Of a DNA stretch of 64,000 bases, positions 13,745 through 26,500 are shown piece after piece; position 1 is the first letter of the stretch; each line of letters starts with the position of its first letter. Source of the stretch: Bryum argenteum (taxonomy: Eukaryota > Streptophyta > Bryopsida > Bryales > Bryaceae). The stretch covers positions 6,593,013 through 6,657,012 of the forward strand of contig CM073324.1 in NCBI GenBank assembly GCA_037043015.1. The letters are read 5' to 3'. Both the position numbers and the translations under genes were made by a program. The notes below the pieces were generated by a model. That model saw only the letters and a list, made by a program, of their open reading frames with translations, searched no databases and had not been told where the DNA came from.

Positions 13745-14375
13745 CATGCAACGACCAACAAAAAGTGATCAAATTGCCACCGATGAGTCTCTCCGCCCAA
13801 CCTGTCCCAACCTGTCTTGCATGCTATTTTGGCAAGCAGTGCCGCTCACGTACACTCAGCACCTCTGCTTCAACCGATCTACGGTAACCATTTGAATCTA
13901 ACTTTGTAAAAAGCCACACATTCCATTCTATTGTCGTCTTTGTAAAATTCCTCCATGAGACACTCACTAGCCGCATGCATCTAGCTAAGAATTCCAAAAG
14001 TCGTTGGATGTTGCATCAAGGCTGGCCACACAAGCTCCTTGACCAAGTCATCCGGCAGTAAAGGTATCAATTGAGTGCTCCTAACAGCTTCTGGTGCTTG
14101 CCCCGACACCTCGCAAAGATGTACACAATCATTACCAAGTCCTTCGTCAACTTCTGGCGCTCCAGCAATCACAAAAATGTGGAGCCATTCCTGGAGATAC
14201 TGAGAGAGTTCTCTACCGAATCTTGCCAGACAAAGGACTATGAGGAGGAGAAGCGCCTATCACAAAAAGTAGCAAATATCCCCTGATTCGCTGCTCGTTG
14301 ACCCCTTAATCTCACTCAAGAACAACATCGCTATGAATTTGCGCTCCTTGTTATACTAACCGGAGCGAGGAGGGG

Positions 14376-14657
14376 TGTTGCTGAACTATATCAGGAAGAG
14401 TATCCTGAGAGGAAGGAGGGGCCACCGAATCTTCTTAATATCCTGTCAGTCAATCTGACAAACAGATTGCAGTAGCTAAGCGTATCTCTGGTAGATACAA
14501 CCTCCAACTATTGTTAGCATTAGCGGTAACTTTGAGGGCTGCCAATTAATGCCCAAAGCATCAATTCGCCCATATCTCATTATGTATAAGAGCCCATGCT
14601 TGGCTCTATCCTTTCATATGTCTAATTGATTTTGCTAAGTCTCATACAATTTCAACA
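14376..14657 (+). repeat. Copia 3' LTR
   Basis: 282 bases, the same length as the 5' LTR and about 94 percent identical by hand count. Followed by target duplication GAGGA. Confidence 0.92.
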
Positions 14658-16396
14658 GAGGACAACCCCATAGAGAAACAAGGGAGCTTTTGATGGGTCC
14701 ACGAAAAGCGACGATCACACACTATCACACACTCCGCATAACACACAATATCACACACTGCCGCATAACGTTGTAGACTCACCACAAACGGAGTTGCAAT
14801 GGGAGCATGAGTTTCTGTTTCTTCTCTTGGCAAGCGAGGTAGCCCAACAAGCCTCCGTGCTCTTCATGTTTGCATGGCACATGTAGTGGAAACGATAAAG
14901 GACGCCGTTGCAAACATCATGGAAGACTTTTTCTTATAAGGTTGTCTGCCAGTCCAAAAATTGAAACCACCACTAAGTTCGGCTCCTCATGCTGCTGCTG
15001 CTGCTGCAGAATCAATCGGTTGAAAGGTGCAATCTTTGACTGTAGAGTCAACAACAGCAACATTTATTACTTCCATTGTTAATTTAGTATGGGCTTATAT
15101 GGGTTTCAGACTGTTGTATGATCTGTTGTATGCCGGGGCTCTGAATCTGAATCTGCAAGCTCATGATTGTGTCGCAAGTGGGGCAATGCGGGCATTTTGA
15201 ATCGAATCTCCCGGTGGGCAGCTCTTCGATCAGTCTGCACATTCGACTCCTCTGGCTTTTTTTTGCCTGCAACGTCTGTATGACTGTCTCCTCCTGATGG
15301 TCCAACATCACTACTTAATTGCAAAAGGCTTTTTATTTTATCCGTGCAGATGTTACAGAGCTGATTGCTCTAGTACTCTCAATACGTTGTCGAGGTAGTA
15401 GCTAGTCCTGCTACAATACAAAGGTATGGTTTCAAGTATCTTGCAGACTTTGTCCCGGGCGGAGATTTTCAAATGGCTTGTAGCGTTTCATTACAATGGT
15501 GACAGCCACCTAAGATGGCAACCACACAAAATTGAACAAAGCCAATTTGAACGTCAACCCCAATTTGTTCCTTAACTCGAATGTCTTAAAAGAAGTCAAA
15601 CCTCTCGAAAGTTTGAGGAGCCCTACCTTCTTCATTCTGTCGGTTTTTGACGAAATATCTTGGGGTGATGGAGGGGACGAAGTAATTGATGTGATAACCG
15701 TAGTGGTTTTATTGCGAGTACATGGGGAAATAAAGGGACTGAGCCCAATGCCTGCCTTTCAACTTTAGCTGCGTTGATGGGCAATAAACATGTGTGAAGC
15801 CTGTCTACAGGCTGACATGGATGTTATAGCCCACATGCATAACTTATTAACCCCCCATTCCCATTTATTTTTACTTTTTTAATGTTTAATAACCTGTCTA
15901 TTCTCTGATAGTGCCTTCTTACATCACATCAGAAAAAAGATTGGTTATTAACATGATAATTATGATATTATTCATCCCATTCATATGCATTCTACTTACA
16001 GGACCTTTAACAAAATAGTGTGTGTGAACATTTACAGTACCTTCCACTTTGAGTCAATGATACAATCATTTTGAGTCTGTTGTAGTTGCACTGCGAATCA
16101 GGGTTGTCTTATGTGATACAGTCAAACGTAATACAAGCACGACGGGTAGACAGACATTCCCCTGAGAGGAGGTAGACGAAATCAAAGAGGTAGATGTTCA
16201 TGTTTTTACTATGTATTTTCTAGTATGGTCTGACATTCCTATCGAACTCGATGTCAAACGAACATGTCGAACATGACAATTAAGGAAAAAAACATTATGG
16301 AAAGTGTGTCATGTAAGAGAACTTGGTGTGAATCAAATCTATGTTTGCACATGTGCTTTTGATATTATATGAAAATGTGGGGAGACAACAAACCAT
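14658..16396. other. Intergenic, with one exon-like minus-strand ORF
   Basis: No gene can be named. A (CTG)n run lies at about 14989-15007. The minus-strand frame 15084-15311 (MMLDHQEETV..., with CPHCPTCDTI) has exon-like composition but no recognised family and no resolved partner exons. The rest shows no features I can support. Confidence 0.3.
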
Positions 16397-16665
16397 TTAA
16401 CCCCTAAAGATCTTGGGTGCAAAAATTACCTAAATTACAAAAAATGACCTCCTTTTACTTCAAGATCAAAAAAATTTAATCTGAAATTTGTTTAGAAGAT
16501 CCAACTAAAGGATCTTAAAGTTAACTTGACATACTACTTGCATGCCAACTTTCGACCGTTGATTCTTCTTCATTTGTGAGATTATAATGGTAAAAGTTGG
16601 CTTACTTTTGTTCTTGCGGGAACCCTCAAAACCCCTTTTAGGTTTTAAGGATATGTAGGGGTTAA
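16397..16665. mobile_element. TTAA-bounded MITE, 269 bp
   Basis: Left end TTAACCCCTAAAGATC at 16397, right end TGTAGGGGTTAA at 16665, so the outer 10 bases are inverted repeats with TTAA borders. The right half is homologous to sequence starting at 45453 (shared GAACAAAA, TAAGCC, GAAGAATCAA). It belongs to the same TTAACCCC superfamily as the piggyBac elements but has a different interior. Confidence 0.68.
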
Positions 16666-18688
16666 ATCTTCCTAAGGTAGAGGCATCTATAATGGATCAT
16701 TAAATTTTGTTGTCTAAAGAGCTAGAAACACAACTATTTTGAGAATTTTATTGATATTATTGAATTTGGTATAAGTAAAGAGGTTAGCCCCCACCTTTTA
16801 TTAATATGTGGTGTGACCTATAGCTTGTCAATTGAGTAAATACTCAATGGTATAACAATATGAAGATGCTAAGTATAGGTACAACATTACATTTTGCAGT
16901 GTGAGAATATAGGGAATCCCATATTTGACCTTAGAGTCTTGGTCAAGACTTTGGTGTGTTTATTTTAGCATGTTGTTATATTTTGCTATTGTTGAAAATA
17001 AAACGGATACAAAGGATATGCAAATGTGAACACACAAGTCTACAAGATATTGAAGCTTATGATGAAAGTCACTTGTTACACAAACTTGGTTTGTTTAATT
17101 AGAAAGTGAAAAACAACAAACTCAAGACACTAGTGCAAAGATGGGTTGAGTACCCAAAGGTCCGATATAGATCCTTTAGTCCATAGGGAATTGAGTTTCA
17201 ATCTTTGGTTGGTGGCAAGTTGTATTCTAATTCTTTTGCTGCAAGTATCTAATGAAGTTAATTATCCTCTAAAAATCCTTCTATTTAATTTTTTTTTTAC
17301 CTACTAAAATTGCTATCAATTTTTGAAACTACTAGATATTGATCATATGTGGAAAATGGTAAGAATTTATATGCCAAGTTTTATCAGTAATTTTTAATTT
17401 TATTACTTTTGAAAATTTATACACAATCAATACCAATAAGAAGTAAAAGTTTCTAAATTGACAAAGCTTATACCTATATATTATAAAACTCTAAATGAGT
17501 AAACCTTATGGACTACAACTCATGTTATTGATAAGAAGAGTTATAAAGCTTAGAGAAATCTCAATTTGATGTAATCACCATGGTTATAGAAAGATACACA
17601 AGGTTGTACCCAAGGTTAGAAAATGATACATTGGATTCATGTGACATGGAAGTTTTGATTTTGGAAAATGTATTGAAGAGATGGTAGTCAATCATATGAA
17701 TTCAATGATTGAAGGTTGTAGAAAAAATAGGGGTTTAAAAACAAAGCGGTGGTGTCTTTTCATGACAGCCGCTTTGTACCTCAACACTTTTGAACCCATA
17801 CTACCTACTTCCAATCTTCGACAACACTACATTCAACAATTGAATGATCACTCATTTAATCAAACAATTAGACTCTATTCTCATCATAAAGTTGTTTATT
17901 ATTTTCTTACAAGGTTGTATGAAGACCATTGTTTTACTCATAAATTGTTGTTAATGTATGAGTGGCTCAAAAGAAATCTGAAAACAACAACAAACAAAGA
18001 AGAGTTTTGTATGCCCTAATGCAGAAAAGTAAGGTCTAAGCTTATAATTTATGCAACCTATTTGATTCTACCCAATTGTCATTTACATCGTAAAATTGTG
18101 ACTTATTGTGATATTTTAAGGGTTATGATACCGTAATCATGTAATTTTAGGGTAGAATGCCACATCTTGTCTTCTTAGAATGTAATGACAAATTATCTCT
18201 ATACTCATACATAGATGTTTTATACTGTATCTTCCTATAGAACCAATGATGGTAACCATATACAATGAAATTACACGCTTACATATGAAAATCTACACTG
18301 CATAATGTACCGTACAATGGCATCATTCTATTAGGATCATTCAGATAGAACCCTTAGAAATTTCCTGATTAATTAATTGTTAGATGTTGATATGTGGCAT
18401 GAAGTTTTGTGGTTAAAATTGTATTGTCTATACTCTATATTTCTAAGTTTACAACACGCTATTTATTGATTTAGATTGTACCAGTTTTTGAAGAAAATAA
18501 TACACTAGTATGGAGTTCCATCAAAGAAGAAGAGTCGCAATTGAAATTGCCTCAAATGGTCATGCTATTCCAAATTTGTAAAGCCATGATAACATTTCAT
18601 AACTCAAATCCAATCTTGAAGATTGGAGGTCAATCATCACCAAACTCAAACAATCATGAAATTTGATTTCGAGTGATAGATAATAGAA
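16666..18688. other. AT-rich region, one unrecognised ORF
   Basis: AT-rich DNA upstream of the CR-type gene. The plus-strand ORF 17681-18019 (112 residues from a true ATG) has no recognisable domain; it may be chance or an exon remnant. Nothing else is supported. Confidence 0.3.
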
Positions 18689-21600
18689 ATGGAGATGAAA
18701 ATATATGTTTCGTGTTACATTCCAAGTATCAAGCAAACTGTAATGAGGATACTCCAACTTCGTGCGGATAGCACCATTTTAGAAGCCCGTGATCATATTT
18801 TAACACTTCTTGGTTTAGGTGAAAAGAAAGTACTTGCAAGTTTAGGTTTAGAGCGCGAGGAATATTTATTTTCAGGCACACAAGTATATGTAGAAGCATT
18901 GCATACTCATATTGACGTGCTACATATGCGTGAGCAACAAAAACTTGAACCTTGCTATACTCTTCAAGAAGAATTCATGCGTCATGAACATCGGAGTCCT
19001 AAAAATGGTGACATATTTAAACTAAGATTGGTCCTACCAAGATTTGATGAGGAATTGAATGGTGATGAAAAAGTAGGAGAAGAATCCAGATCTGGAAGAA
19101 AAAGAAACTTAGATGATGCCAATTATGATGCAGGTCCTTCATCTTCTCCCTTTTGTGGTATCTTTACGCATCTAATAAATCCATCTACAACTATGATGAA
19201 ATCTTCTCCTTGGAAAGATTTCTTGCATTTAGAGAATTGAAGGAAAAATGACTTGGATTTACAACCTAGCCTTGCAAACATCACCACAATAGTATTTTTT
19301 AAGAATCTATAACCAATGTCAAGAAAGCACAAGAAGGTTTCAGAGTTGGAAATCCAATGGTTCATCTTAAAAAAAGATCATCAAAATATTTGTATCAAGA
19401 ATACTTCATTAAAAAAAAAAAAAAAGTTATTAGAATTAGTATACAAATTTGAGATGTCAAAATTTTAGATGAGGAAGATAATTAAAAAGTAAAAATGGAT
19501 TTACTTTATTTCGAAAGTGATAAAAGGATTTAGGTTTAATTAGCTACAAAAATTATCCTTAAAATTTTAATTAAAACTTTTGAAAAATATTAAAATGAAA
19601 ATAATACGCTCACCCAATTTCGAAACAATCTTTGTATATCACCTTTCAAAATTTCCAAAATTTATTATGAAATAGATAAATTATCAACTTACACTCAAAA
19701 AATATGAAATACATCTTAGTTCTATGTTACACAAGCATATGACCATTGTTATAAGCATCAATTTCTTATTTTATCCTGATATAGAAGTACTAAGTGTGTA
19801 TTGAATGATTGTATAGGCTATGCCTTCTAGAATTATCACAATTGATTATATATACACTTATTATGCATAAATATGTATGTCTTTTCTTAAGCTTTTATAA
19901 CAGATTATAGTAGCAAAAGTACTACTATATATTTTTGCAATATATTAATACTAAAAAATAGTTATATACTCAATAGTTGATTCCAAATATGTATAGTTCT
20001 TGGTTTTGTATTAATCGTTGAAACATGCATAAGTTGGAACTCAAAAGTTTGTATTCTTGCAGTAATCAAGAAAGCAAAATTGCTTCCTCAAAGTATGATT
20101 TCATCAATGGCTAGTTTGCGAGAACATATGAAGACAACTGATCCATTATCAAAGCCTGAATGGATGGAACTCAATCTACCAGTTGCTGATGTTGCAAAGT
20201 GGGCATCTACAGATAATAGATTTGCTACTAATGATGGTCGTTTTGCATACATGGGACGTGTGAATTACCACAAGTTACGATTATTAATATCTCAACTTGT
20301 CAGTGAGAGAGAACGATCATATTGCACATCCTATGAACAAGTTCGATCACCAAGTCATTACAATGAAATAATAGGAAATATACTTGTCATAGGTCCAGTA
20401 GGTACAGGAAAAAGTCATATTATAGCAGCAGCTGCTTCAGACTTTACTGAAGAATTCTCACGCAATTGGGCAATTGGAGAGACACGGAAAAGAGTTGTAG
20501 CAATTATGGATTGTAGCTTATTATTACAAGATAGAGCATTTTTGATCTTACGGGATGCATTATTTGTGGCCTTTGGAGATGATGAAGTAAGTCTTAAAAA
20601 ATTGAAAATTTGTACAACACTAGAGCATATAGCAACATTTTGTGAAGCAACTCAAGCTCAATTGTTATGGATATTTGATCAATGGCAATCTATTGAAGGC
20701 CAAAACAAAGAGAATATCACACTTAAGAACATCCTTTTTAGAATGTGTTGTCATCATTGTATGGTCCGAGTAGCATCAGCTAGTTGCGATCTTGTTGCCG
20801 GCCAACCTCCAGCCAAAATTTTTATGTGGGATGAAGGTTTAGAGGTTAGTACTTAATATATCATTTCCATAGAAACAAAATTCATGGGCATTATATATAA
20901 TTGTATATCGTCTTCTTTAGTGTGTAGTTCAGTACTTGAATGTGAACATTTTTTGAGAAGATCTTTATCTGTGATTGTTCTTGATTTCATATTCAAGGAT
21001 CAAGAATTGGAATGTTGGGGTCGATGGAAGTTCGTGAGTTCCATCACAGATGGAGATAAATCAAAAGAACTTCTGGACAATTTGGAACTGCAAATTTTAC
21101 TAGATGCAACCGGAAGGCTTCCAATGTATCTTTCAGCTTGGTACGATGCTTTAAAAGAAACAATTCAACAAACATCAAAAGGAGAGAAAGTATCATTTGA
21201 ATCAGCATTGAAAGTCTTGCAAACACAACCTGCGGTTGAAAAAATGAGAGAAGATCTTGGGAACTATTTTGAAGTTGCTAAAGAAGCTGGGCACCTAACT
21301 AAACTTGTTGATGGCATCTGCAAATATTTGTTTGGTTCACCCATGTCAAAACCACCAAGAGACATGGATATAAAATATTTCCGTATTGCAAATGGAATAG
21401 GAGAGCCTTCTAGTGGTTTGGTAGGTTCTGAGCTTTGTCGGTTGCTTCAAATCTACAATCAAAATAGTAGATTCTTTGATGCAGCTTGTTTGAATACTAT
21501 CAAACGAGAGTACGGATCCCAAGGAAGGCGTCATCCTGTATTAGGAGGAGCTCTTGTAGAAAGGGCAGTCATTGGTGTACTTGCAGATCGACCATTGGTA

Positions 21601-22224
21601 ATTCCACTTGGAAACATGACACGGTTTAGACCAACCATGGTGGAACTTGTGAGTGGAACCGAGCAAGCTACCATGGAAAATTTGCACATGGATTTTCTAA
21701 AAGGAGGCAAAGAGGAGGCACTATTTATGGCCGTACCATTGTCGACAACATATAAAGCTGTAGATGCTGTACTTTTAGGATTTAGGCGTGAATCCAAAGG
21801 TTGTCATATGTATATTGGAGGGATGCAAGTAACAATTGGCAAGCTACCAAAACATCGTTACAACAAAAAGGTATTTTTGAAGAAAGCTTGTACAAAGTGG
21901 GTGCCACAAGGTCTCAATATTGAAGAAGACATTTCATGGTCCATGAATTGGATTGTTCCAGAGATTGAGTTGCCAGTGAATGTTGGTCCATTATATTCCG
22001 CAAATAAGGATGGATATGAAGTTCGGAGCAAAAGTCATTTGGGCAAAAGCAAAGCGGGTAAAGAAGTGGATTGTCTTGAAATATTCACTACCTTCCGTCA
22101 AATAGATTCTCGACTAAGTTTTCTTGATGGTTTGAGTTTTTCATCTTCAACTCAACTTGAAACAAGCCATCGATCCCACAAACTTGCCAACAAGGGGCCA
22201 GGAGTTTCAACCTCTCAAATGTGA
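18689..22224 (+). CDS. Crinkler/RHS-type (CR) protein: header domain, P-loop NTPase, REase-like nuclease
   Basis: Three coding blocks on one strand. Block 1 (ATG 18689, open to 19240) is a small ubiquitin-like or CR header-type domain (VMRILQLRADSTILEARDH, FKLRLVLPRF). Block 2 begins after acceptor TTGCAG at 20057-20062 and runs to a GTTAGT donor at 20845. It has a P-loop (VIGPVGTGKSH) and a Walker-B-like LLWIFDQW. Block 3 starts at 20998 after ATTCAAG and ends at TGA 22224. It includes KAVDAVLLGF followed by MYIGGMQVTIGK and PKH, the D...QxT...K/H pattern of restriction-endonuclease-like domains in CR proteins. The splice between blocks 1 and 2 is not certain: a weak phase-1 GTGATG site near 19062 would fit. 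CR proteins are known as nuclear effector nucleases in pathogens and also occur in free-living eukaryotes. A role in plant defence or in genome conflict is inference. Confidence 0.7.
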
Positions 22225-23575
22225 GTCTTTTCAAATTAATTTTGTATCAGCACAATATTGTTTCATACATCTTCTATGGATTGTGTTATTACATGCACAC
22301 ATCTCAACAATGACACTTTCTTGATTCAAAAGAAACATATTTCATGTTTAATTTACTTACCCCATTGTCTTGTGGGCTTGGTGTTGGCTCTCAAAGAAAT
22401 GGACCCATAACTCATACTAGCCTCAAAAAAGATTGGAGTTCTTCTTCTATCACTTGTTGCAACACTTCCAAACATGAGAAGGAAATTTGTGTATAGAGTA
22501 GATATGCAACTACCAATCACAATCACTTGTATGATACAAGCAAATCCTAAGAATGAAAGAAAATCCTACACCCAAGAAACACCTAGTTGGAGTTTAACAC
22601 TATAACTATTAGCACTAACCAATAAGAAAAAGAATCTCAAGATCTTATAAGTGACTCATTCAAAATGACTCGAACAAGATGCAACAATTATTTTTTCATG
22701 TATTTCATCAAATTAAGAAAAATTATGCTATTCTTTGGTCCAATAAAAAATATGAAGCAACACTTACCGAAAGTAGGATGATATGTAATATATGATGGAT
22801 TTACCTTCAACTTTACATTTGAGGATATCTTAATTGAAAGGAAATCATGAATAATGAGATTATTGAACACAAAACCCCACATAAAATTGAATGATTGTAT
22901 TTTTATGTTTGAGATTAGGTGCAAAGAGGTTAAACAATCAGCAGCAGCACGATGTAGCAGCCTAACAGAGAGCATCATGATGGATCCACAAGGCAATTGG
23001 AGATTACAAAGGCAAGTTGAGATTAGAGAAAAGAACTTGTCATGAAAACTGTCATGTCATCGAGATTTTTGACTTTTTGACTTTTTTTTGCTCATTTTGA
23101 TTGTGTTACTTCCAATGGTTTTGAGAGTACTTACAGTGATTGTATAATATAGTATTGTTTCTAGTACCCATTTTCAAGATATTACAATCAACAAAACATT
23201 CCAACGAATTGAGTGTTCTTGACACTCAATTATCACTTTGGAAGAGAAAATGCTAAACTTCCAGCAATGCTCGTCATTTCTATCTAGTTAAATTCCATGT
23301 GTAAGTTTGTCTCATGGAATATGCTCTACCAAAACATCAGTTGCAAAAGAATATCGATGCTTCAAAAGAAGAAGCTTCCATTACACTCTGCTTGATGCCG
23401 CAGTACCTGGGAATCTTATCAAACATTTGTAGGATAAAATTCAAATTGAAATCGATCATACAAATTGTTGCACGAAACAATCACAACCCAAAAGAATAAT
23501 GCACTGACGATAAGATTCATATAGTAGTCTTCACTTTATAAAAATAAGCTCCTCAAAAGGAGAAACTCCGCAGTA
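22225..23575. other. Intergenic between convergent CR gene and NOL6
   Basis: Presumed 3' UTRs of the two convergent genes and AT-rich spacer. No supported ORF; the minus-strand frame 22688-22996 shows no domain. Confidence 0.4.
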
Positions 23576-26500
23576 TCACATGTCTTTTCTCCTGGCAGGA
23601 GACAGATAAATACTCTTCACTAAGCCTTCACCTATAGCAGCAACATCCTCCAAAAATGTGTTCAGGTCAAGAACTACTTGCTCATTCTCCACTCGTTTGC
23701 GTTTAGCACTCTTTACCTGTATCATAAGAGTATAGTCAGTAAACAGAAGAATAAATTAACACTCAAAAGGGCTTTATCGTGGTAGAAAGAATGATATACC
23801 TTTTCAGAAAATGCTTTGTTGGATAGTGTTAAGCCTAGCAAGCTGCTCCCCACTGGATCATACCAGATTTCACAAGAATCGCTGTACTTGGCCTGCAAAC
23901 AAAAGCATTACATTAGCATCTACCATTCACGAATATGTATTTTCACAATCTTTCGTAGTACACTTCGAAAAGGGGAACAGGTGCTTAAGTGAACAGGAGT
24001 GAGCCTTACCTTGATTTCTCGGACGAATTCTTCGACGGGATTTAATCCAATAATCAAATGGCTTCTTGCAGCTCTAATACCCAGATTCAGGACAGCTTTC
24101 GACACCCAGGGTGACCATTTCTGTGCCGCCTTGCTTATAACGCTTTTGCCAAGCCCCTCGGGTGGGAATAGTATCCGATTCGGGTGTGATAAACACTCAG
24201 GATGAAGCTCCACTAGTACATCATAGCTTGATAGCGGCGTTCTGAAGATTGACTGGACAATGAAAGAAGTCTGCCTTAATCAGAATCAAACAAAAAAGAA
24301 GGATTTCATTCAACAAATTGAGTTGTGAAGGGTCAGTCAGTCATACCAGCCATTTTGTATCGTCCTCATTGCCCTTGACCAGTTCAGCGAGCAGATTCGC
24401 TGAGCTTCTTGCATAAGCTATAAGCCGATTAAGCACCTGCAAAGTTTAAGCTATAGTCAGTACAGTTGAGCACATTAAAAAATCTCTCAATAACAGGAAT
24501 ATGTTATTACCTGCTGAGATGGCGACTCGTGAGTCCACGTTCGGCAGCCGAAATCATAGGATGTTGCAATGTACATGGAAGGACCTCGTATATCCTCTGG
24601 ACCTGCTCCGACTACTTGCGGTCCTTGCCTTGCAGCATTAAACTTAGCCTGTCGGAGTTTTAAAATCACATGGTTATATAAAATCTAACACATACCAACA
24701 TTACAGAAGTGTTAGATTGCTTCTCTTACCATGATTCTTGTGTGGTCGGCAGTAGTAAGATCGCCATTCACGTCCACCACAAGAGGCTCAAGAGCCCATT
24801 CATAGTTGATCAGAAGATGAAGAAACCTATAAAGTTGCAATAGAACGGATCAAAAACCCACTTTCAACATATAGAAATATTCATGATTTCATCCACAAAA
24901 AGCTCATCCGACAGGCCGTGTCTCCAAAAAAAATACTATTTTACTTTCATGATTTCGGATTGAAGCACGCACCTTAAGAAGCCGGTAATACGTGATGATG
25001 GGGGGAGATGTGGAGAAGGATGGACAAACACATACGCCACCAGCAACTCAACCGCTTCCTCGGACAGAAAGCCTGAAAAGAAGTGAGACCATACCCATCG
25101 CTTGGCAAGCCGAACACTTGGTCCATACCCCGGAAACTTAGTATACAAGCCTTGTATCAAGAGTGAATGTGAGCTTTGAAGCAAGAGATCGTTGACGGGA
25201 GAAACTGATCCCGTCTGCTCATCCTCCTTGGAAGTCATGGCTCTTGTGGGATCCTTGTCATACTGGAGCTTTAGTCTAAAGACGTAGCCGTCCATAGTAA
25301 TATCAACCGCATCTTCAGCAGCAATGCAGCCAACATCCCACTTTTTTTGCAAACTGTCAAGCAAACATTATCAGTACACAGTCAGCTGATACTACACTAT
25401 ATGCATATATTGGAGCTCTTAATCTAAGACCACGGGTTCATAAGCAGGTACAGCTCATTAGCTGTCGCAAACGTTAGAGAAGATTTACATCATATGGGAC
25501 ACGGCAGAAAGCAGGAAGTGATTGGCGTGTGCAATTTTACCTCTGAGCTATCTGTAAGCAGAAGGCGGCCTTCGTTTTCTGTATGGCGATTGGTGCTTCT
25601 GGCCAGCTTCCGGAACCTTCCAGCTGCACGCCAATTTTAAAACTGGTGAGTCGTGCAAGAGACATTTCCTTCACATCTTACGTTTGATATGGAAGCCTTA
25701 AACTAGAGGTACAACTGTAAGGCAGCTGAATTCTACCAGAGGAAGTGCACCAAGGAAGATGGTTTTACCTGCATTACGACTCCAAGAGGATCCACATGCA
25801 ACGGAACTGCACCGGTGGGAATCTTTTGAGAACTAGCATCCTCTGCTAAAGGGTGTGGTTGGGGAGGAAAAACATCTGCATAGCTGAATGCTGCGAACAC
25901 CACAGACAGCAGACATTGCACTCTTCAATAGAAATCACAAAAATTCTTCAATTTTAAAAGAAATGCCTATATAAACAATGAATACATGAGGCAGATACTA
26001 TTAGGAACTTCCAGAGCTGATATGATCATGCCCCTGGACAAGTACAAATTTGCTCACCAATATGAATGCATGGGCAAGAATATTACCAGGACTGATAGGT
26101 TGCACAGCAACAACCTTAAGAGGTAAATCTTCTATGTCTCTCAACCTTTTTGACAGGTTGCCAAACACCTCCATCAGTTTAGGAGCTGTGGACGTCGGAT
26201 CTGGACAAACTTGACAATCTTAGAGCCTACACTTGCACTAAAAGAGAACAACAGCATACACGCACTTTTCAAGAGTAAGTGGTTTAGTTACGATATTATT
26301 GTTTGGTTGCAGTATATAGATGGCAAGCATGTCAGTCGAGATTAGTACCTGTTCCGTTCTCCAAGAGAGCAACGTCAAGCTGGCTGGAAACAATATTCAG
26401 CGACTCCGGGGCCAGAGATAAATGCCGATGAAGAACATGCTCAATAATCCGCTGGATAATCAAGTGCCTCTGCGAATTCGGACACTCCCACACTGCTCTA

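Larger units (their letters stand above)
11784..14657 (+). mobile_element. Degenerate Copia LTR retrotransposon (gag-protease only)
   Basis: Two 282-base LTRs (11784-12065 and 14376-14657), each starting TGTTG and ending CAACA, are flanked by the perfect 5-base duplication GAGGA (11779-11783 and 14658-14662). A primer-binding site TGGTATCAGAGC for initiator tRNA-Met follows the 5' LTR, and a purine run (GGAGCGAGGAGGGG) precedes the 3' LTR. The interior has gag and protease remnants but no reverse transcriptase, RNase H or full integrase. My alignment gives about 17 substitutions in 282 LTR positions, so the insertion is not recent. It inserted 12 bases beyond the right end of the preceding MITE. 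It is non-autonomous. Confidence 0.92.
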
